64,000 nucleotides of DNA from Thalassotalea profundi (GCF_014653195.1 NZ_BNAH01000001.1:79322-143321); one strand, 5' to 3'; shown: positions 53,579-63,852, counted from the first letter of the stretch. Numbers and translations: made by a program. The notes: generated by a model not told the origin, from the sequence alone.

Positions 53579-53666
53579 GAATACAGTAATACATCGCTAG
53601 CGTAAATTGGCGCTATTTTAACTGAAATAATCACAGGATTAAATGTTCCTGTATTTTTATGTGACC

Positions 53667-53698
53667 AATGATGAACCTTAGAGATAAATTTCATCATT
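53667..53698. repeat. Inverted repeat between cmoA and aspS
   Basis: AATGATGAA (53667-53675) and TTCATCATT (53690-53698) flank a 14-base loop. It lies in the 272-base divergent region of cmoA and aspS and may be an operator; no further signal was recognised in that region. Confidence 0.35.
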
Positions 53699-53850
53699 AA
53701 GTGGCTACAAATCTTACAGTACGGTAATTACTTAGGTGACAATCTTAGTGTTTACTATATAATGTGCAGCATTTTTTATGTTAATAGAAATAACGGTAAA
53801 TAGGTCGTTAGTTTCGAACGCTAGTAGTTTATCAGGCAGGGCAAAATAGT

Positions 53851-55623
53851 ATGCGTACGGTTTATTGTGGTGAGGTCAACGAATCTCATGTAGGTCAAGA
53901 AATTACATTATGTGGCTGGGTTAATCGCCGCCGCGACTTAGGTGCCGTGATCTTTTTAGATTTACGTGACCGTGAAGGTATAGTTCAAGTAGTTTATGAC
54001 CCTGATTTACCTGACGTTATCGCTAAAGCTAATACTTTGCGTAATGAATTTTGTGTGCAGGTTAAAGGTAAAGTTAGAGCGCGTCCAGAAGGGCAAATTA
54101 ATAAAGACATGAAAACTGGTGCTATTGAAGTACTTGGCTTAGACCTTGTTATTTTAAATAAATCAGCGCCTTTACCACTTGATAGTAATCAAACCAATTC
54201 TGAAGAACAACGTTTAAAGTATCGCTATTTAGATTTACGTCGTCCAGAAATGACCGAACGTTTACGTTTTCGTGCAAAAGTAACGTCAGCTGTGCGCGAA
54301 TCCTTAGAGTCTCAAGGTTTTTTGGATATAGAAACCCCTATTTTAACGGCAGCTACGCCAGAAGGTGCGCGTGATTATTTAGTGCCAAGTAGAACACATA
54401 AAGGTAGTTTCTTTGCTTTACCGCAATCACCTCAGTTATTTAAACAATTACTGATGATGTCAGGTATGGAACGCTACTATCAAATTGTAAAATGTTTTCG
54501 TGACGAAGATTTACGTGCTGATCGCCAACCTGAATTTACACAAATTGATATTGAAACCTCTTTCATGTCATCTGATCAAGTGATGCAAGTGACTGAAAAA
54601 ATGATCCGTGAACTTTTCTTAAAACTATTAAATGTAGATTTAGGCGAATTTCCGCGTATGCCATATAGTGAAGCTATGACACGTTTTGGTTCAGACAAAC
54701 CTGACTTACGTAACCCATTAGAAATTACTGATGTGGCTGATATTTTAAAAGACGTTGAATTTAAAGTATTCTCTGGTCCAGCTAACGACCCTAAAGGGCG
54801 TGTTTCTGTTATTTGTGTACCTGATGGCGCGACGAAGTTTTCACGTAAAAACATTGACGATTTAACAAAGTTTGTGGGTATTTACGGTGCTAAAGGCATG
54901 CCATGGTTAAAAGTAAATGATCGAGATGCGGGCCTTGATGGCTTGCAATCACCTATTTTAAAGTTTTTAACTGAAGAGTCTGTGAATACTTTACTAGATC
55001 GCGTTAACGCAAAAACCGGTGATATTATTTTCTTTGGCTCAGATACGTACAACGTAGTAACTGAGTCATTAGGTGCCTTACGTCTTAAATTAGGTGAAGA
55101 TTTAGATCTTCTTCAAGGCGAATGGAAACCGTTATGGGTGGTTGATTTTCCAATGTTTGAAGAAGTTGATGGCCAAATGCATGCAATTCATCATCCGTTT
55201 ACAGCACCAACAAATTTAACGGCACAAGAGCTTGAAGCAAACCCTGTTGGAGCATTATCTGATGCTTATGACATGGTGTTAAACGGCTGTGAATTAGGCG
55301 GTGGTTCTGTGCGTATTCATAATCAAGACATGCAAGCAGCGGTATTTAGAATTTTGGGTATTAGTGATGAAGAAGCCCAAGAAAAGTTTGGCTTCTTACT
55401 TGAAGCATTACAATATGGTGCGCCACCTCATGCTGGTTTAGCCTTTGGTTTAGACCGTTTAGTCATGCTAATGACCGGAGCAACATCTATTCGTGATGTT
55501 ATGGCTTTCCCGAAAACAACCACTGCAGCCTGTCCTTTAACTAATGCGCCAGGAAAGGCTAACCCAGTGCAATTAACCGAGCTAGGTATACAAACAATCG
55601 CTAAAGAGATAAAAGCAGATTAA
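53851..55623 (+). CDS. aspS: Aspartyl-tRNA synthetase
   Basis: 590-residue class II synthetase. OB-fold anticodon-binding domain (about 1-105), class II motifs around [28 protein letters not shown] and the C-terminal [12 protein letters not shown], with the bacterial-type insertion domain (GAD, about 275-415). It charges tRNA-Asp; bacteria with AsnS have a discriminating form, but this cannot be judged from here. Length and motifs are standard. It is followed by a terminator and a tandem-repeat array. Confidence 0.97.
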   Translation: MRTVYCGEVNESHVGQEITLCGWVNRRRDLGAVIFLDLRDREGIVQVVYDPDLPDVIAKANTLRNEFCVQVKGKVRARPEGQINKDMKTGAIEVLGLDLVILNKSAPLPLDSNQTNSEEQRLKYRYLDLRRPEMTERLRFRAKVTSAVRESLESQGFLDIETPILTAATPEGARDYLVPSRTHKGSFFALPQSPQLFKQLLMMSGMERYYQIVKCFRDEDLRADRQPEFTQIDIETSFMSSDQVMQVTEKMIRELFLKLLNVDLGEFPRMPYSEAMTRFGSDKPDLRNPLEITDVADILKDVEFKVFSGPANDPKGRVSVICVPDGATKFSRKNIDDLTKFVGIYGAKGMPWLKVNDRDAGLDGLQSPILKFLTEESVNTLLDRVNAKTGDIIFFGSDTYNVVTESLGALRLKLGEDLDLLQGEWKPLWVVDFPMFEEVDGQMHAIHHPFTAPTNLTAQELEANPVGALSDAYDMVLNGCELGGGSVRIHNQDMQAAVFRILGISDEEAQEKFGFLLEALQYGAPPHAGLAFGLDRLVMLMTGATSIRDVMAFPKTTTAACPLTNAPGKANPVQLTELGIQTIAKEIKAD

Positions 55624-55655
55624 CTAACTTTAGCTAAAATCTAAATGAATATAAT

Positions 55656-55687
55656 GCAGTTAAAGTGTATGCTTTAACTGCTTTTTT
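55656..55687 (+). terminator. Rho-independent terminator of aspS
   Basis: GCAGTTAAAG (55656-55665) pairs with CTTTAACTGC (55672-55681) across a six-base loop, followed by T6. Confidence 0.92.
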
Positions 55688-55693
55688 ATATAC

Positions 55694-55859
55694 AGGATGT
55701 ATGGTATGTCACGGTTGCATGGATGCAAAAGAGTGACGATATCAGGATGTATGGTATGTCACGGTTGCATGGATGCAAAGGAGTGACGATATGATATCAG
55801 GATGTATGGTATGTCACGGTTGCATGGATGCAAAAGAGTGACGATATCAGGATGTATGG
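55694..55859. repeat. Tandem array of three ~50-bp repeats plus partial fourth
   Basis: Units start at 55694, 55744, 55799 and 55849 (partial). Unit length is 50, 55 and 50; the second has five extra bases near its end. Each holds TTGCATGGATGCAA, nested in GTCAC/GTGAC, and can fold into a hairpin. Copies differ by only one or two bases, so the array is young or homogenised. It lies between the aspS terminator and ruvC. The period is not a multiple of three, so it is not a repeat-protein gene. Confidence 0.9.
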
Positions 55860-55897
55860 ATGAACACTCGATTTTTATATAAAAGTTAAGGATCAGT

Positions 55898-56425
55898 TTG
55901 AGTATTATTTTAGGCATAGATCCCGGCTCACGCTTAACCGGTTACGGGGTAATAGAGCAACAAGGACGCAAATTTACATATCTTGGTAGTGGTTGTATCA
56001 AAGCGATAGCCTCGGGAGATGACTTAGCTGGACGCCTGCAAACTATTTTTGCTGGTGTCTCAGAAATTATTCTGCAATTTAATCCTGATATGTTTGCAAT
56101 AGAGCAAGTTTTTATGGGAGTAAATCCTGGCGGCGCTTTAAAGCTAGGACAAGCACGAGGGGCAGCAATTGTCGCTGCAACGAGTAATGGACTAACTATC
56201 GCTGAGTATTCAGCACGACAAATTAAACAATCAGTTGTTGGTACAGGTGGCGCAGATAAAGCACAAGTACAGCATATGGTTAAAACCATTCTAAAATTAC
56301 CCGTTTCACCTCAAGCTGATGCCGCAGATGCGCTGGCGGTCGCGCTTTGTCATGGTCATAGTTATGATTCATTGCTGAAAATGTCTGGGCAAGTGAAAAA
56401 AACGGTACGAGGGCGGTTAAGATAA
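55898..56425 (+). CDS. ruvC: Holliday junction resolvase
   Basis: 175-residue endonuclease that cuts Holliday junctions held by RuvAB. The catalytic acidic residues lie in [12 protein letters not shown] (Asp7), AIEQVFMG (Glu, about 67) and [15 protein letters not shown] (Asps, about 140). The start is TTG, with AAGGA eight bases upstream. RuvC precedes ruvA and ruvB but is separated from ruvA by 77 bases, which hold a LexA-like site. Its own upstream region is the repeat array. Confidence 0.96.
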   Translation: MSIILGIDPGSRLTGYGVIEQQGRKFTYLGSGCIKAIASGDDLAGRLQTIFAGVSEIILQFNPDMFAIEQVFMGVNPGGALKLGQARGAAIVAATSNGLTIAEYSARQIKQSVVGTGGADKAQVQHMVKTILKLPVSPQADAADALAVALCHGHSYDSLLKMSGQVKKTVRGRLR

Positions 56426-56444
56426 TAGAGAATAAAATCTACTT

Positions 56445-56464
56445 TACTGTATATTTATCTAGTG
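56445..56464 (+). promoter_or_regulatory. LexA-like box upstream of ruvAB
   Basis: TACTGTATATTTATCTAGTG matches the consensus TACTGTATATATATACAGTA at 16 of 20 positions, with a perfect left half. It lies about 40 bases before ruvA. SOS control of ruvAB is known in E. coli. The weak right half (CTAG for ACAG) lowers certainty. Confidence 0.5.
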
Positions 56465-56502
56465 CTATCTTAAGCCCAATATTTAGTGAAGAGTAAATTG
56501 TT

Positions 56503-57120
56503 TTGATTGGTCGTTTACGCGGATTGTTGATAGAAAAAATAGCCCCAGAAATATTAATTGAATGCAATGGCATAGGTTACGAAGTTACTATGCCAATGAC
56601 TAGTATTTATGCATTACCCGAGCTTAATCAAGAAGCGGTTATTTATACGCACTTTGTTGTTAGAGAAGATGCTCAATTACTGTATGGCTTTGCTAATAAA
56701 ACTGAACGTAAACTGTTTCGCTTATTGATTAAAGTCAACGGCGTAGGTCCTAAACTCGCATTAGCTATTTTATCTGGAATGTCAGCAGAGCAATTTGTTA
56801 GTTGTGTTATACATGACGATTTAACCACAATCGTTAAAATTCCAGGCGTAGGTAAAAAAACAGCTGAACGACTGTTGATTGAAATGCGAGATAGAATTAA
56901 AGATTGGCACACTGATGAAAGCAGCGCTACATTTACTCTTAATTCATCTGCGGCCAACTCGCAACCTATAGTGATGAATAACGTTAAAGGAGATGCTATT
57001 AACGCTTTAATTTCTTTAGGCTACAATCAATCACAAGCTGATAAAGCGATTAAAGCAATCTTCCAAGCGGGTATGACAAGTGAAGACCTGATCCGTGATG
57101 CTCTTAAATCAATGCTTTAA
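56503..57120 (+). CDS. ruvA: Holliday junction DNA helicase, RuvA subunit
   Basis: 205-residue junction-binding subunit that forms tetramers. Domain I ([12 protein letters not shown] onward, about 1-65), domain II with helix-hairpin-helix motifs ([17 protein letters not shown] and [17 protein letters not shown], about 70-140), an acidic/Ser linker, and domain III (about 155-205, [21 protein letters not shown]) that binds RuvB. The start is TTG, since the family begins with MIGRLRG at this point. It lies 54 bases upstream of ruvB. Confidence 0.97.
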   Translation: MIGRLRGLLIEKIAPEILIECNGIGYEVTMPMTSIYALPELNQEAVIYTHFVVREDAQLLYGFANKTERKLFRLLIKVNGVGPKLALAILSGMSAEQFVSCVIHDDLTTIVKIPGVGKKTAERLLIEMRDRIKDWHTDESSATFTLNSSAANSQPIVMNNVKGDAINALISLGYNQSQADKAIKAIFQAGMTSEDLIRDALKSML

Positions 57121-57174
57121 TGTAAGGCATTAATTTACTTAGTTTAAAAATTTTAATAAGGTTTAGTCGTAATT

Positions 57175-58185
57175 ATGATAGAAGCTGATCGTTTGATCCA
57201 ACCAGTAGCAACCATTGAAGATGAGAGTGTTGATCGTGCTATTCGTCCTAAAATGTTAGCTGACTACACTGGGCAAGATCATGTGAAGTCGCAAATGGAA
57301 ATATTCATTCAGGCGGCGAAACTACGAAACGAACCTTTAGATCACCTATTAGTTTTTGGCCCTCCGGGGCTAGGTAAAACTACATTAGCGAACATTGTAG
57401 CCAATGAAATGGGCGTTAATATTCGAACCACATCAGGCCCCGTATTAGAAAAAGCTGGCGACTTAGCCGCATTATTAACGAACTTAGAAGAAAATGATGT
57501 GCTTTTTATTGATGAAATACATCGACTAAGTCCTGTCGTTGAGGAAATACTTTATCCTGCTATGGAAGACTACCAACTGGATTTAATGATTGGCGAAGGG
57601 CCTGCAGCGCGATCTATTAAACTAGATTTACCACCTTTCACACTCATTGGCGCGACAACACGCGCGGGTGCGTTAACTTCACCGCTTCGTGATCGTTTTG
57701 GTATAGTGCAACGTTTAGAATTTTATAACAGTAAAGATCTCACCGATATTGTTAATCGCTCAGCACATTTTTTGAATTTAACTATTGATAATGAAGGAGC
57801 ATTCGAAATAGCTAAACGCTCAAGAGGAACCCCCAGAATAGCTAATCGTTTATTAAGACGAGTAAGAGATTTTGCCGATGTAAAAACAGCAGGTGTTGTT
57901 AACCAAAATACTGCAGCTGATGCTTTAGGTATGCTTGAGGTTGATAAAGAAGGGTTCGATATTATGGATCGTAAATTATTATCGGCAATTATCGAAAAAT
58001 TTATGGGGGGACCTGTTGGTTTAGATAATGTTGCAGCGGCCATTGGCGAGGAAAGAGAAACTATTGAAGATGTGCTTGAACCTTTCTTAATTCAACAAGG
58101 TTTTTTACAACGCACCCCAAGGGGACGTATTGTGACAGATAAAGCCTACCTACATTTTGGAATTGATAACCCAATCAACGAGTAG
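57175..58185 (+). CDS. ruvB: Holliday junction DNA helicase, RuvB motor
   Basis: 336-residue AAA+ motor that drives branch migration with RuvA. Walker [12 protein letters not shown] near residue 62, Walker [10 protein letters not shown] near 112, sensor ATTRAG, arginine finger region RDRFG and the C-terminal winged-helix domain with [10 protein letters not shown]. The length is standard. It ends the ruvA-ruvB transcription unit. Its downstream region has no plus-strand terminator with a T-run, but the hairpin at 58249-58269 could serve. Confidence 0.97.
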   Translation: MIEADRLIQPVATIEDESVDRAIRPKMLADYTGQDHVKSQMEIFIQAAKLRNEPLDHLLVFGPPGLGKTTLANIVANEMGVNIRTTSGPVLEKAGDLAALLTNLEENDVLFIDEIHRLSPVVEEILYPAMEDYQLDLMIGEGPAARSIKLDLPPFTLIGATTRAGALTSPLRDRFGIVQRLEFYNSKDLTDIVNRSAHFLNLTIDNEGAFEIAKRSRGTPRIANRLLRRVRDFADVKTAGVVNQNTAADALGMLEVDKEGFDIMDRKLLSAIIEKFMGGPVGLDNVAAAIGEERETIEDVLEPFLIQQGFLQRTPRGRIVTDKAYLHFGIDNPINE

Positions 58186-58240
58186 AGTTATTTGCTACTT
58201 TCTAGTATAACTTTTGACGTTATTGTAACAAAATTCAGAC

Positions 58241-58407
58241 AAAAAAAAGCCCGCAGTATGACTGCGGGCCAACTTAGTAATAAGTTGATAGAAGGAATAT
58301 AATTTCCAGAAAACATGTCAGAGAGAATAAAAAAATTTACTCAAACTATTCTGGCTAATAAAGTAACTGTTGGGGAGTAGTTAGTTTATTGCGCTAGCTC
58401 AGAAAGT
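58241..58407 (-). ncRNA. Candidate small RNA with three hairpins and strong terminator
   Basis: The 455-base gap between ruvB and ybgC holds this candidate. On the minus strand a near-consensus promoter (TTGTCT 58437-58442, 17 bases, TAGAAT 58414-58419) would start RNA near 58407. Towards the end come GGAA/TTCC, then CAACTTA-TTAC-TAAGTTG, then GCCCGCAGT-CAT-ACTGCGGGC (58269-58249) followed by T8. No reading frame of note is present. The order hairpin-hairpin-terminator is usual for trans-acting small RNAs. I recognise no known family. The remainder, 58443-58640, shows no feature I can name. Confidence 0.5.
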
Positions 58408-58413
58408 ATGAGT

Positions 58414-58442
58414 ATTCTACTTAGAGTATTTACTTTAGACAA
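58414..58442 (-). promoter_or_regulatory. Predicted promoter of the ruvB-ybgC intergenic small RNA
   Basis: TTGTCT and TAGAAT on the minus strand, spaced by 17 bases; both hexamers match consensus at four or five of six positions. Confidence 0.45.
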
Positions 58443-58640
58443 TTGAAATAAATTATGTGTTTCGCATTAGAAAAACTAATGTTGTTTGGGTTTTGTTGTC
58501 TGATGTTTTTTCATTTTTTACGTATTAATTTTATTTGTTTGTATTTTCTTACAATCTTAAGAGATTAACACTTGTTAGACCGTCATCAATTCTATTACTA
58601 TTACCTAGTTCTTTAATAATATATTTACTAATCTATTTTG

Positions 58641-59057
58641 ATGCCAATGTTAGAATACACTGATACCCACCAACTGCGAGTCTATTACGAAGATACAGAT
58701 GCTGGTGGTATTGTTTATTATGCAAACTATCTTAAGTTTTTCGAGCGAGCTCGCACTGAATACCTTAGGAAGTGTGGGATAAATCAATCAGAATTTTTAG
58801 AACAAAATATAGGTTTTGTGGTCAGAAAAATTGAAATGGACAATTTAGCTTCTGCAAAACTGGATGATTTACTTATTGTTACTTCAAAAATCTGCCAATT
58901 AAAAGGCGCAAGTTTGGTTTTTGAGCAACAGATCTCCACTGAATCGCAAGGCTTATTATGCACCGCTAAGGTTCGTATAGCTTGTGTTAACTTAGCTTTA
59001 GCTAAACCCTGTGCCATACCTGAAATAATATTAGGAGCGTTAAAACGTGTCAGCTGA
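58641..59057 (+). CDS. ybgC: Tol-Pal-associated acyl-CoA thioesterase YbgC
   Basis: 138 residues from ATG 58641 (ATG 58647 is an alternative). A hotdog-fold 4HBT thioesterase with the signature [27 protein letters not shown]; the Asp of YEDTDAGG is catalytic. YbgC hydrolyses acyl-CoA and is linked to phospholipid metabolism. As in E. coli it is the first gene of the ybgC-tolQRAB-pal-cpoB cluster and overlaps tolQ by 11 bases. No good ribosome-binding site precedes either ATG. Confidence 0.93.
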   Translation: MPMLEYTDTHQLRVYYEDTDAGGIVYYANYLKFFERARTEYLRKCGINQSEFLEQNIGFVVRKIEMDNLASAKLDDLLIVTSKICQLKGASLVFEQQISTESQGLLCTAKVRIACVNLALAKPCAIPEIILGALKRVS

Positions 59058-59733
59058 AATTTCATTCTTTGATTTATTTTTACAAGCAAGTTTATTAGTT
59101 AAATTAGTAATGCTTACACTCTTGGGTTTTTCTATAGCGAGTTGGGCGGTTATCATTCAACGTCGTAAAGTTATCACTCAAGCGATTAATCAATTAAAAA
59201 CCTTTGAAGATAAGTTCTGGAGTGGAGCTGACTTAAGTAAGCTTTATAGCGAAATTAGTGCGCGTTCACATATTTATGGCATTGAGAGTTTATTTGTATC
59301 AGGCTTCAAAGAGTTTGCACGCATCAGAAAAAGTAATATTAGTTCACCGCAGGCAGTAATGGATGGCACCCATCGTGCGATGCGCGTTGCTTTGTCAAGA
59401 GAAGTTGATGAATTAGAAACACATTTACCTTTAATGGCAACTGTGGGCTCAATTAGTCCTTATATTGGTTTATTTGGTACTGTTTGGGGGATCATGAACT
59501 CTTTTATTGCATTAGGGGCTGTTGAACAAGCAACTTTAGCTATGGTAGCACCTGGTATTGCTGAAGCCTTAATTGCTACAGCTATGGGACTATTTGCTGC
59601 AATTCCAGCGGTAATCGCATTTAACCGTTTTAGTCATCGCGTTGAAAAACTTGAGAATAGCTATGGTAACTTTATGGAAGAGTTTTCAAGTATTTTACAA
59701 AGACAAACGGCTGGCGAACAACAAAACAAATAA
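59047..59733 (+). CDS. tolQ: Tol-Pal system proton channel subunit TolQ
   Basis: 228-residue inner-membrane protein of the MotA/TolQ/ExbB family with three membrane helices (about 12-35, 130-155, 168-190). With TolR it forms the proton-driven motor energising TolA for outer-membrane constriction at division. The conserved region is [17 protein letters not shown] followed by [19 protein letters not shown]. The start is GTG and lies inside the end of ybgC. Confidence 0.96.
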   Translation: MSAEISFFDLFLQASLLVKLVMLTLLGFSIASWAVIIQRRKVITQAINQLKTFEDKFWSGADLSKLYSEISARSHIYGIESLFVSGFKEFARIRKSNISSPQAVMDGTHRAMRVALSREVDELETHLPLMATVGSISPYIGLFGTVWGIMNSFIALGAVEQATLAMVAPGIAEALIATAMGLFAAIPAVIAFNRFSHRVEKLENSYGNFMEEFSSILQRQTAGEQQNK

Positions 59734-59751
59734 CGATAAACAAGGGCTTTT

Positions 59752-60177
59752 ATGTACACTCGAGTTAGACGAAAAAAAGTGGCTGAAATAAATGTTGTAC
59801 CTTATATCGATGTTATGTTGGTACTTTTAATTATTTTTATGGTAACTGCACCATTGATCACTCAAGGGGTTAAAGTTGAATTACCTAAAGCAGATGCTGA
59901 GCCTTTAAGTAAAGACAGCAAACCACCATTAGTTGCATCTGTTAATGCCAAAGGGGAATATTTTCTTGCCGTTGGAGCAAGTAAAAATGAACCAATGTCA
60001 GCAGATGAAGTAGCGGCAGTGGTAAAAGCACACTTAGCTAAAGCCCCTGATACACCGGTTGTTGTTAATGGCGATGGTGCCGTATCGTACGATGCAGTTA
60101 TTCAATTAATGGTGGTATTACAAAGGCAAGCGGGCGTGCCTTCTGTGGGTTTAATGACAGATTCTCCGGAGAAATAA
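59752..60177 (+). CDS. tolR: Tol-Pal system subunit TolR
   Basis: 141-residue ExbD/TolR protein with one membrane helix (about 17-37). The motif NVVPYIDVMLVLLIIFMVTAP holds the proton-conducting Asp (residue 21, in YIDVMLVLL). The periplasmic part (about 50-135) contacts peptidoglycan. It sits 18 bases after tolQ, and its stop codon is directly followed by the TTG start of tolA. Confidence 0.96.
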   Translation: MYTRVRRKKVAEINVVPYIDVMLVLLIIFMVTAPLITQGVKVELPKADAEPLSKDSKPPLVASVNAKGEYFLAVGASKNEPMSADEVAAVVKAHLAKAPDTPVVVNGDGAVSYDAVIQLMVVLQRQAGVPSVGLMTDSPEK

Positions 60178-61020
60178 TTGTTTAAGTTTAAAAAAATGTC
60201 ACCGCTATCATTAAGTATTACATTACATATTGTTGTGTTATTAGTTTTACTTATTGGTGACTTTTCTTCTCCGACTCCCAAAGCAACACCCATGGTTGTA
60301 CCTATGCAACCCATTACAGCTGTGGCGGTTGAAAAGAAAGTTATAGACAATCAAATTAATAAAATTAAGCAAGCTGAAGCGGCAGAAAAAAAACGCCAGC
60401 GTGATAAAATAGAAGCCGCAAGAAAAGCCAAAGAAAAAAAGATACGTGATGAAAAAGCGCGTAAAAAGAAAATAGCTGATGAAAAAGCTAAAGCGGTTGC
60501 TGCAGAAAAAGCACGTAAGAAAAAAATTGCAGATAAAAAAGCTGCAGATGAAAAAGCCGCGGCAGCAAAGGCAAAAAAATTAAAAGAAGAAAAGCGCAAA
60601 GCTGAAGAGGCTAAAAAGAAAGAAATTGCGCGCAAGAAAAAATTACAAGAAGCTAAAGAAAAAGCCGCTCAAGAGCGGTTACTTGAACAACAGTTAGCTG
60701 AAGAGATGGAAAGTAGAAATCAAGCGCGTCGCCAACAAGTCTTAACTGAAATTGGGCGTTACACTGCATTGATAAGTCAAACAATTCAGCGTAACTTAAT
60801 CACAGATAAAGCGACAATGGCAGGGCGATCTTGTAAGTTAACGATTAGTTTAGCTCCTTCGGGTTTTGTAACTAATGTTGTGGTTGGTCAGGGCAATAGA
60901 GTAGTATGTGACGCAGCTAAAGCAGCTGTGTATAAAGCAGGTACTTTACCTGTATCAAAAAATCCTGAAGTATTTAATGAAATGCGTACTATTAGCTTAA
61001 CGGTAGTACCTGAGTTTTAA
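60178..61020 (+). CDS. tolA: Tol-Pal system protein TolA
   Basis: 280 residues from TTG, immediately after the tolR stop. An N-terminal membrane helix (about 9-27) is followed by a long Lys/Ala/Glu-rich helical domain (about 55-185) spanning the periplasm, then a C-terminal domain (about 190-280, with GRSCKLTISLAPSGFV) that binds TolB and Pal. E. coli TolA has 421 residues, so the helical rod here is much shorter, implying a narrower span or different packing. TolA links the inner-membrane motor to Pal. Confidence 0.93.
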   Translation: MFKFKKMSPLSLSITLHIVVLLVLLIGDFSSPTPKATPMVVPMQPITAVAVEKKVIDNQINKIKQAEAAEKKRQRDKIEAARKAKEKKIRDEKARKKKIADEKAKAVAAEKARKKKIADKKAADEKAAAAKAKKLKEEKRKAEEAKKKEIARKKKLQEAKEKAAQERLLEQQLAEEMESRNQARRQQVLTEIGRYTALISQTIQRNLITDKATMAGRSCKLTISLAPSGFVTNVVVGQGNRVVCDAAKAAVYKAGTLPVSKNPEVFNEMRTISLTVVPEF

Positions 61021-61056
61021 CATTTAAGTGTTTAAAAAGAGAAGATTATATTTCGT

Positions 61057-62403
61057 ATGATTAAAGTTAGAATTTTTGTAGCAATCCTTTTAAGTTTCAT
61101 CGCCACACATGCTATGGCAACGTTAGAAATTGTGATCACAGAGGGGATTGATAGCGCCAGACCTATTGCCATTGTCCCATTTGAATGGACAGGTCCAGGC
61201 TCTATGCCTGAATCTCTTTCTAAAACGATTAGTGATGATTTACTTCGAAGTGGAAAATTTAATCCTATTAACCCGATACGCTTTCCTCAAACACCAAGCC
61301 ATGATAGCCAAGTCGATTATGCCGCGTGGGCGTCCACAGGTGTAGAAGCTATATTAATTGGTAAAGTTAAAGAAGTATCAATAGGCCGTTATCAAGTATC
61401 GTATCAATTAATTGATGTAATTCGTGGTCAAATTACCGGTGGTCAAACACAAATGTTAAGTAGCGGTAAGTTAGTGAATACATCTGATCATATTTATCAT
61501 GAAAGCAGTGTACAAATTAGTACAACGCAATTTCGTCGTTATGCTCATCAAATAAGTGATGTTGTTTATGAAAAGTTAACAGGTACACGTGGTGCTTTCT
61601 TAACAAAAATTGCTTACATAATAGTAAGAGATTCAGGCAACTATCCATATCAACTTGTTATTGCTGATTATGATGGTTATAACGAACATGTTTTATTAAG
61701 TTCTAAAGAACCATTAATGTCACCGAATTGGCACCCTAATGGCGACAAATTAGCTTATGTAACTTTTGAGAATCAGCAAGCCCAGATATATATTATTGAT
61801 ATATATACTGGAAAGCGTACGATGGTCAGTTCATTTAATGGGATAAATAGTGCACCCAAATGGTCGCCAGATGGCAAAAAATTAGCTATGGTATTGTCTA
61901 AGGATGGTAATTCCGAATTATATGTGATGGATGTTGCTACCAAAAAGTTACGTAGAATTACGCGAAATCGTGCTATAGATACGGAGCCAAGTTGGTCACC
62001 TGATGGTAAATCATTGATATTTACTTCAGAACGGGGTGGAAAAGCACAGCTATATCGCGTAAATTTAATTGATGGTAAAAAAAGACGCCTTACTTTTGAC
62101 GGAGAAATGAACTTGGGTGGGTCATTAACACCTGATGGGCGTGAACTTGTGATGGTAAATCGTACAAGAGGGAAGTATCATCTAGCAAAGCTTGAGTTAG
62201 ATTCAGGAGTATTTCAAGTATTAACGAATACACACTTAGATGAATCACCAAGTATAGCGCCTAATGGCGGTATGATAATTTATAGTACTTTGCATAATAA
62301 ACGCCAAGTACTGAGTTTAGTTTCGGTCGATGGTCGATTTAAAGCTCGTTTACCTGCACTTAATGGGCAAGTAAAAGGGCCTGCGTGGTCACCATTTTTA
62401 TAA
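61057..62403 (+). CDS. tolB: Tol-Pal system beta-propeller protein TolB
   Basis: 448-residue periplasmic protein. Signal peptide (about 1-21, ending AMA), N-terminal alpha/beta domain (about 25-180) and six-bladed beta-propeller with repeated SPDGK-type words ([30 protein letters not shown]). TolB binds Pal and TolA during constriction. The N-terminus contains the TolA-box-like segment after signal cleavage ([10 protein letters not shown]). Length is standard. It lies 36 bases after tolA. Confidence 0.96.
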   Translation: MIKVRIFVAILLSFIATHAMATLEIVITEGIDSARPIAIVPFEWTGPGSMPESLSKTISDDLLRSGKFNPINPIRFPQTPSHDSQVDYAAWASTGVEAILIGKVKEVSIGRYQVSYQLIDVIRGQITGGQTQMLSSGKLVNTSDHIYHESSVQISTTQFRRYAHQISDVVYEKLTGTRGAFLTKIAYIIVRDSGNYPYQLVIADYDGYNEHVLLSSKEPLMSPNWHPNGDKLAYVTFENQQAQIYIIDIYTGKRTMVSSFNGINSAPKWSPDGKKLAMVLSKDGNSELYVMDVATKKLRRITRNRAIDTEPSWSPDGKSLIFTSERGGKAQLYRVNLIDGKKRRLTFDGEMNLGGSLTPDGRELVMVNRTRGKYHLAKLELDSGVFQVLTNTHLDESPSIAPNGGMIIYSTLHNKRQVLSLVSVDGRFKARLPALNGQVKGPAWSPFL

Positions 62404-62448
62404 TAATATTAAGATTTAAAAATTGTAGAAACAATAAGGAAAAACACA

Positions 62449-62991
62449 ATGCGCTTGAATAAAACAATGAAAGCTCTTGCTATTGCGCTACCAATGATGA
62501 CATTAGCAGCCTGTAGTTCAAATTCAGATACTGATGAACAAAGTCAGATCGATACTAATGCACAAACTCAATCAAGTATGAGTGAGCAAGATAATGTGCA
62601 AGTTGCTGCTGCACAACGTGCTGCAGAAATTGAAGAGCAAAAGCGTCAAGAACTTGAGAGATTGCGCTCTGAGCATATCGTTTATTTTGGTTTTGATAAA
62701 TCAAGTGTTAGCGGTGAGTACTCAGCAGTTTTAGATGCTCATGCCAAATTCCTTAATGAAAACACTAATGTTTCTGTATTAGTTGAAGGTCATGCCGATG
62801 AGCGTGGTACACCTGACTATAACATTGCTTTAGGTGAGCGTAGAGCTAAATCGGTAGTGACTTACTTAGAAAATATGGGCGTTTCATCATCACAAATTAG
62901 CATTGTGAGCTACGGTGAAGAGAAGCCTATGGTTAAAGATCGTAGCGAAAGTGCTTTCGCTAAAAACCGTCGTGCAGTTTTAGTATATTAA
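62449..62991 (+). CDS. pal: Peptidoglycan-associated lipoprotein Pal
   Basis: 180 residues. Lipobox LAAC sets the lipidated Cys at residue 22. A Gln/Ser/Asp-rich linker leads to the OmpA-like peptidoglycan-binding domain (about 70-180) with YFGFDKSSVS, GHADERGTPDYNIALGERRA and the final NRRAVLVY. It anchors the outer membrane to the wall and interacts with TolB. AAGGA lies before the ATG. It is followed after 12 bases by cpoB. Confidence 0.97.
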   Translation: MRLNKTMKALAIALPMMTLAACSSNSDTDEQSQIDTNAQTQSSMSEQDNVQVAAAQRAAEIEEQKRQELERLRSEHIVYFGFDKSSVSGEYSAVLDAHAKFLNENTNVSVLVEGHADERGTPDYNIALGERRAKSVVTYLENMGVSSSQISIVSYGEEKPMVKDRSESAFAKNRRAVLVY

Positions 62992-63003
62992 TTAGGGCGT
63001 TAA

Positions 63004-63780
63004 ATGAAACTCTCTAAAGTTTTATTAGGCGTATTTTCTGTTGCTATTGCCTTAGGGGCAATAGCGGCTGAACCCGCTCCAGTTATTGATATAAGTAATA
63101 GCAAACTATCCAATTCATATTCTACCTCAGAACGACTAACTGAATTAGAACGTAAACTTGACGCCCGTAATCGAGCGCAAGTTAACGTACAACGTCAATT
63201 AGACGAGTTACAAAATGAAGTAAATGAATTGCGTGGTATTACTGAATTACACACACATCAATTATCGCAAATATTAGAAAGGCAGAGAGAACTCTATCAA
63301 GAGCTTGATCGCCGTGTTAGTCAGGCATTAAAGCCCGCTAATAACGTTTCTTCTAATCTAACTATTGCCACTAACACTGAAAGTGTGAATTACAGTAATA
63401 ATCTAACAGAAAATGATGCTTATGATCATGCCGTTAATCTGGTGTTAAAAGATAAAGACTATGATCAAGCCATACCGGAATTTAAAGCATTTAATCAACG
63501 TTTTCCTAATTCAACTTACGCACCTAATGCTCATTATTGGCTTGGACAACTTTTATTTAATAAAGGTGAGTTATCTCAAGCAAAAATAGAGTTTGAAGTT
63601 GTCGTAAACCAGTTTAGTCAATCAGCTAAACGCAGTGATGCACTGCTGAAATTAGGAATGGTTGAAGAAAAGCAAAATAATGCTGCTAAAGCTGCACAAC
63701 TGTATCGTCAATTGTTGAATGAGTATCCAGACTCAAGTGCTGCAAAACTTGCTCAACCTCGATTAGCTGCAATTAAGTAG
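63004..63780 (+). CDS. cpoB: Cell-division coordinator CpoB
   Basis: 258-residue periplasmic protein (formerly YbgF). Signal peptide (about 1-22, ending AIAA), a trimeric coiled coil (about 42-105, with LTELERKLDARNRAQ) that binds TolA, a Ser/Asn-rich linker and a TPR domain (about 135-258, with YDHAVNLVLKDKDYDQAIPEF and ANAHYWLGQLLF-type repeats). It coordinates PBP1B activity with Tol-driven constriction. It is the last gene of the tol-pal cluster; no clear terminator follows. Confidence 0.94.
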   Translation: MKLSKVLLGVFSVAIALGAIAAEPAPVIDISNSKLSNSYSTSERLTELERKLDARNRAQVNVQRQLDELQNEVNELRGITELHTHQLSQILERQRELYQELDRRVSQALKPANNVSSNLTIATNTESVNYSNNLTENDAYDHAVNLVLKDKDYDQAIPEFKAFNQRFPNSTYAPNAHYWLGQLLFNKGELSQAKIEFEVVVNQFSQSAKRSDALLKLGMVEEKQNNAAKAAQLYRQLLNEYPDSSAAKLAQPRLAAIK

Positions 63781-63852
63781 TTTATAACTTACCCTATGTG
63801 CTGTCTTTTTGTGCAAACACACGTGATTTATTAAAAAAAATTTAATTTGTTG

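Noticed and set aside
55694..55859. CRISPR-like array
   Set aside because: Copies are contiguous ~50-bp tandem repeats with no unique spacers and no cas genes nearby.
60351..60635. Antisense reading frame opposite tolA
   Set aside because: It is the mirror of the Lys/Ala-rich tolA rod, giving a Phe/Ala/Ser-rich translation with no family features.
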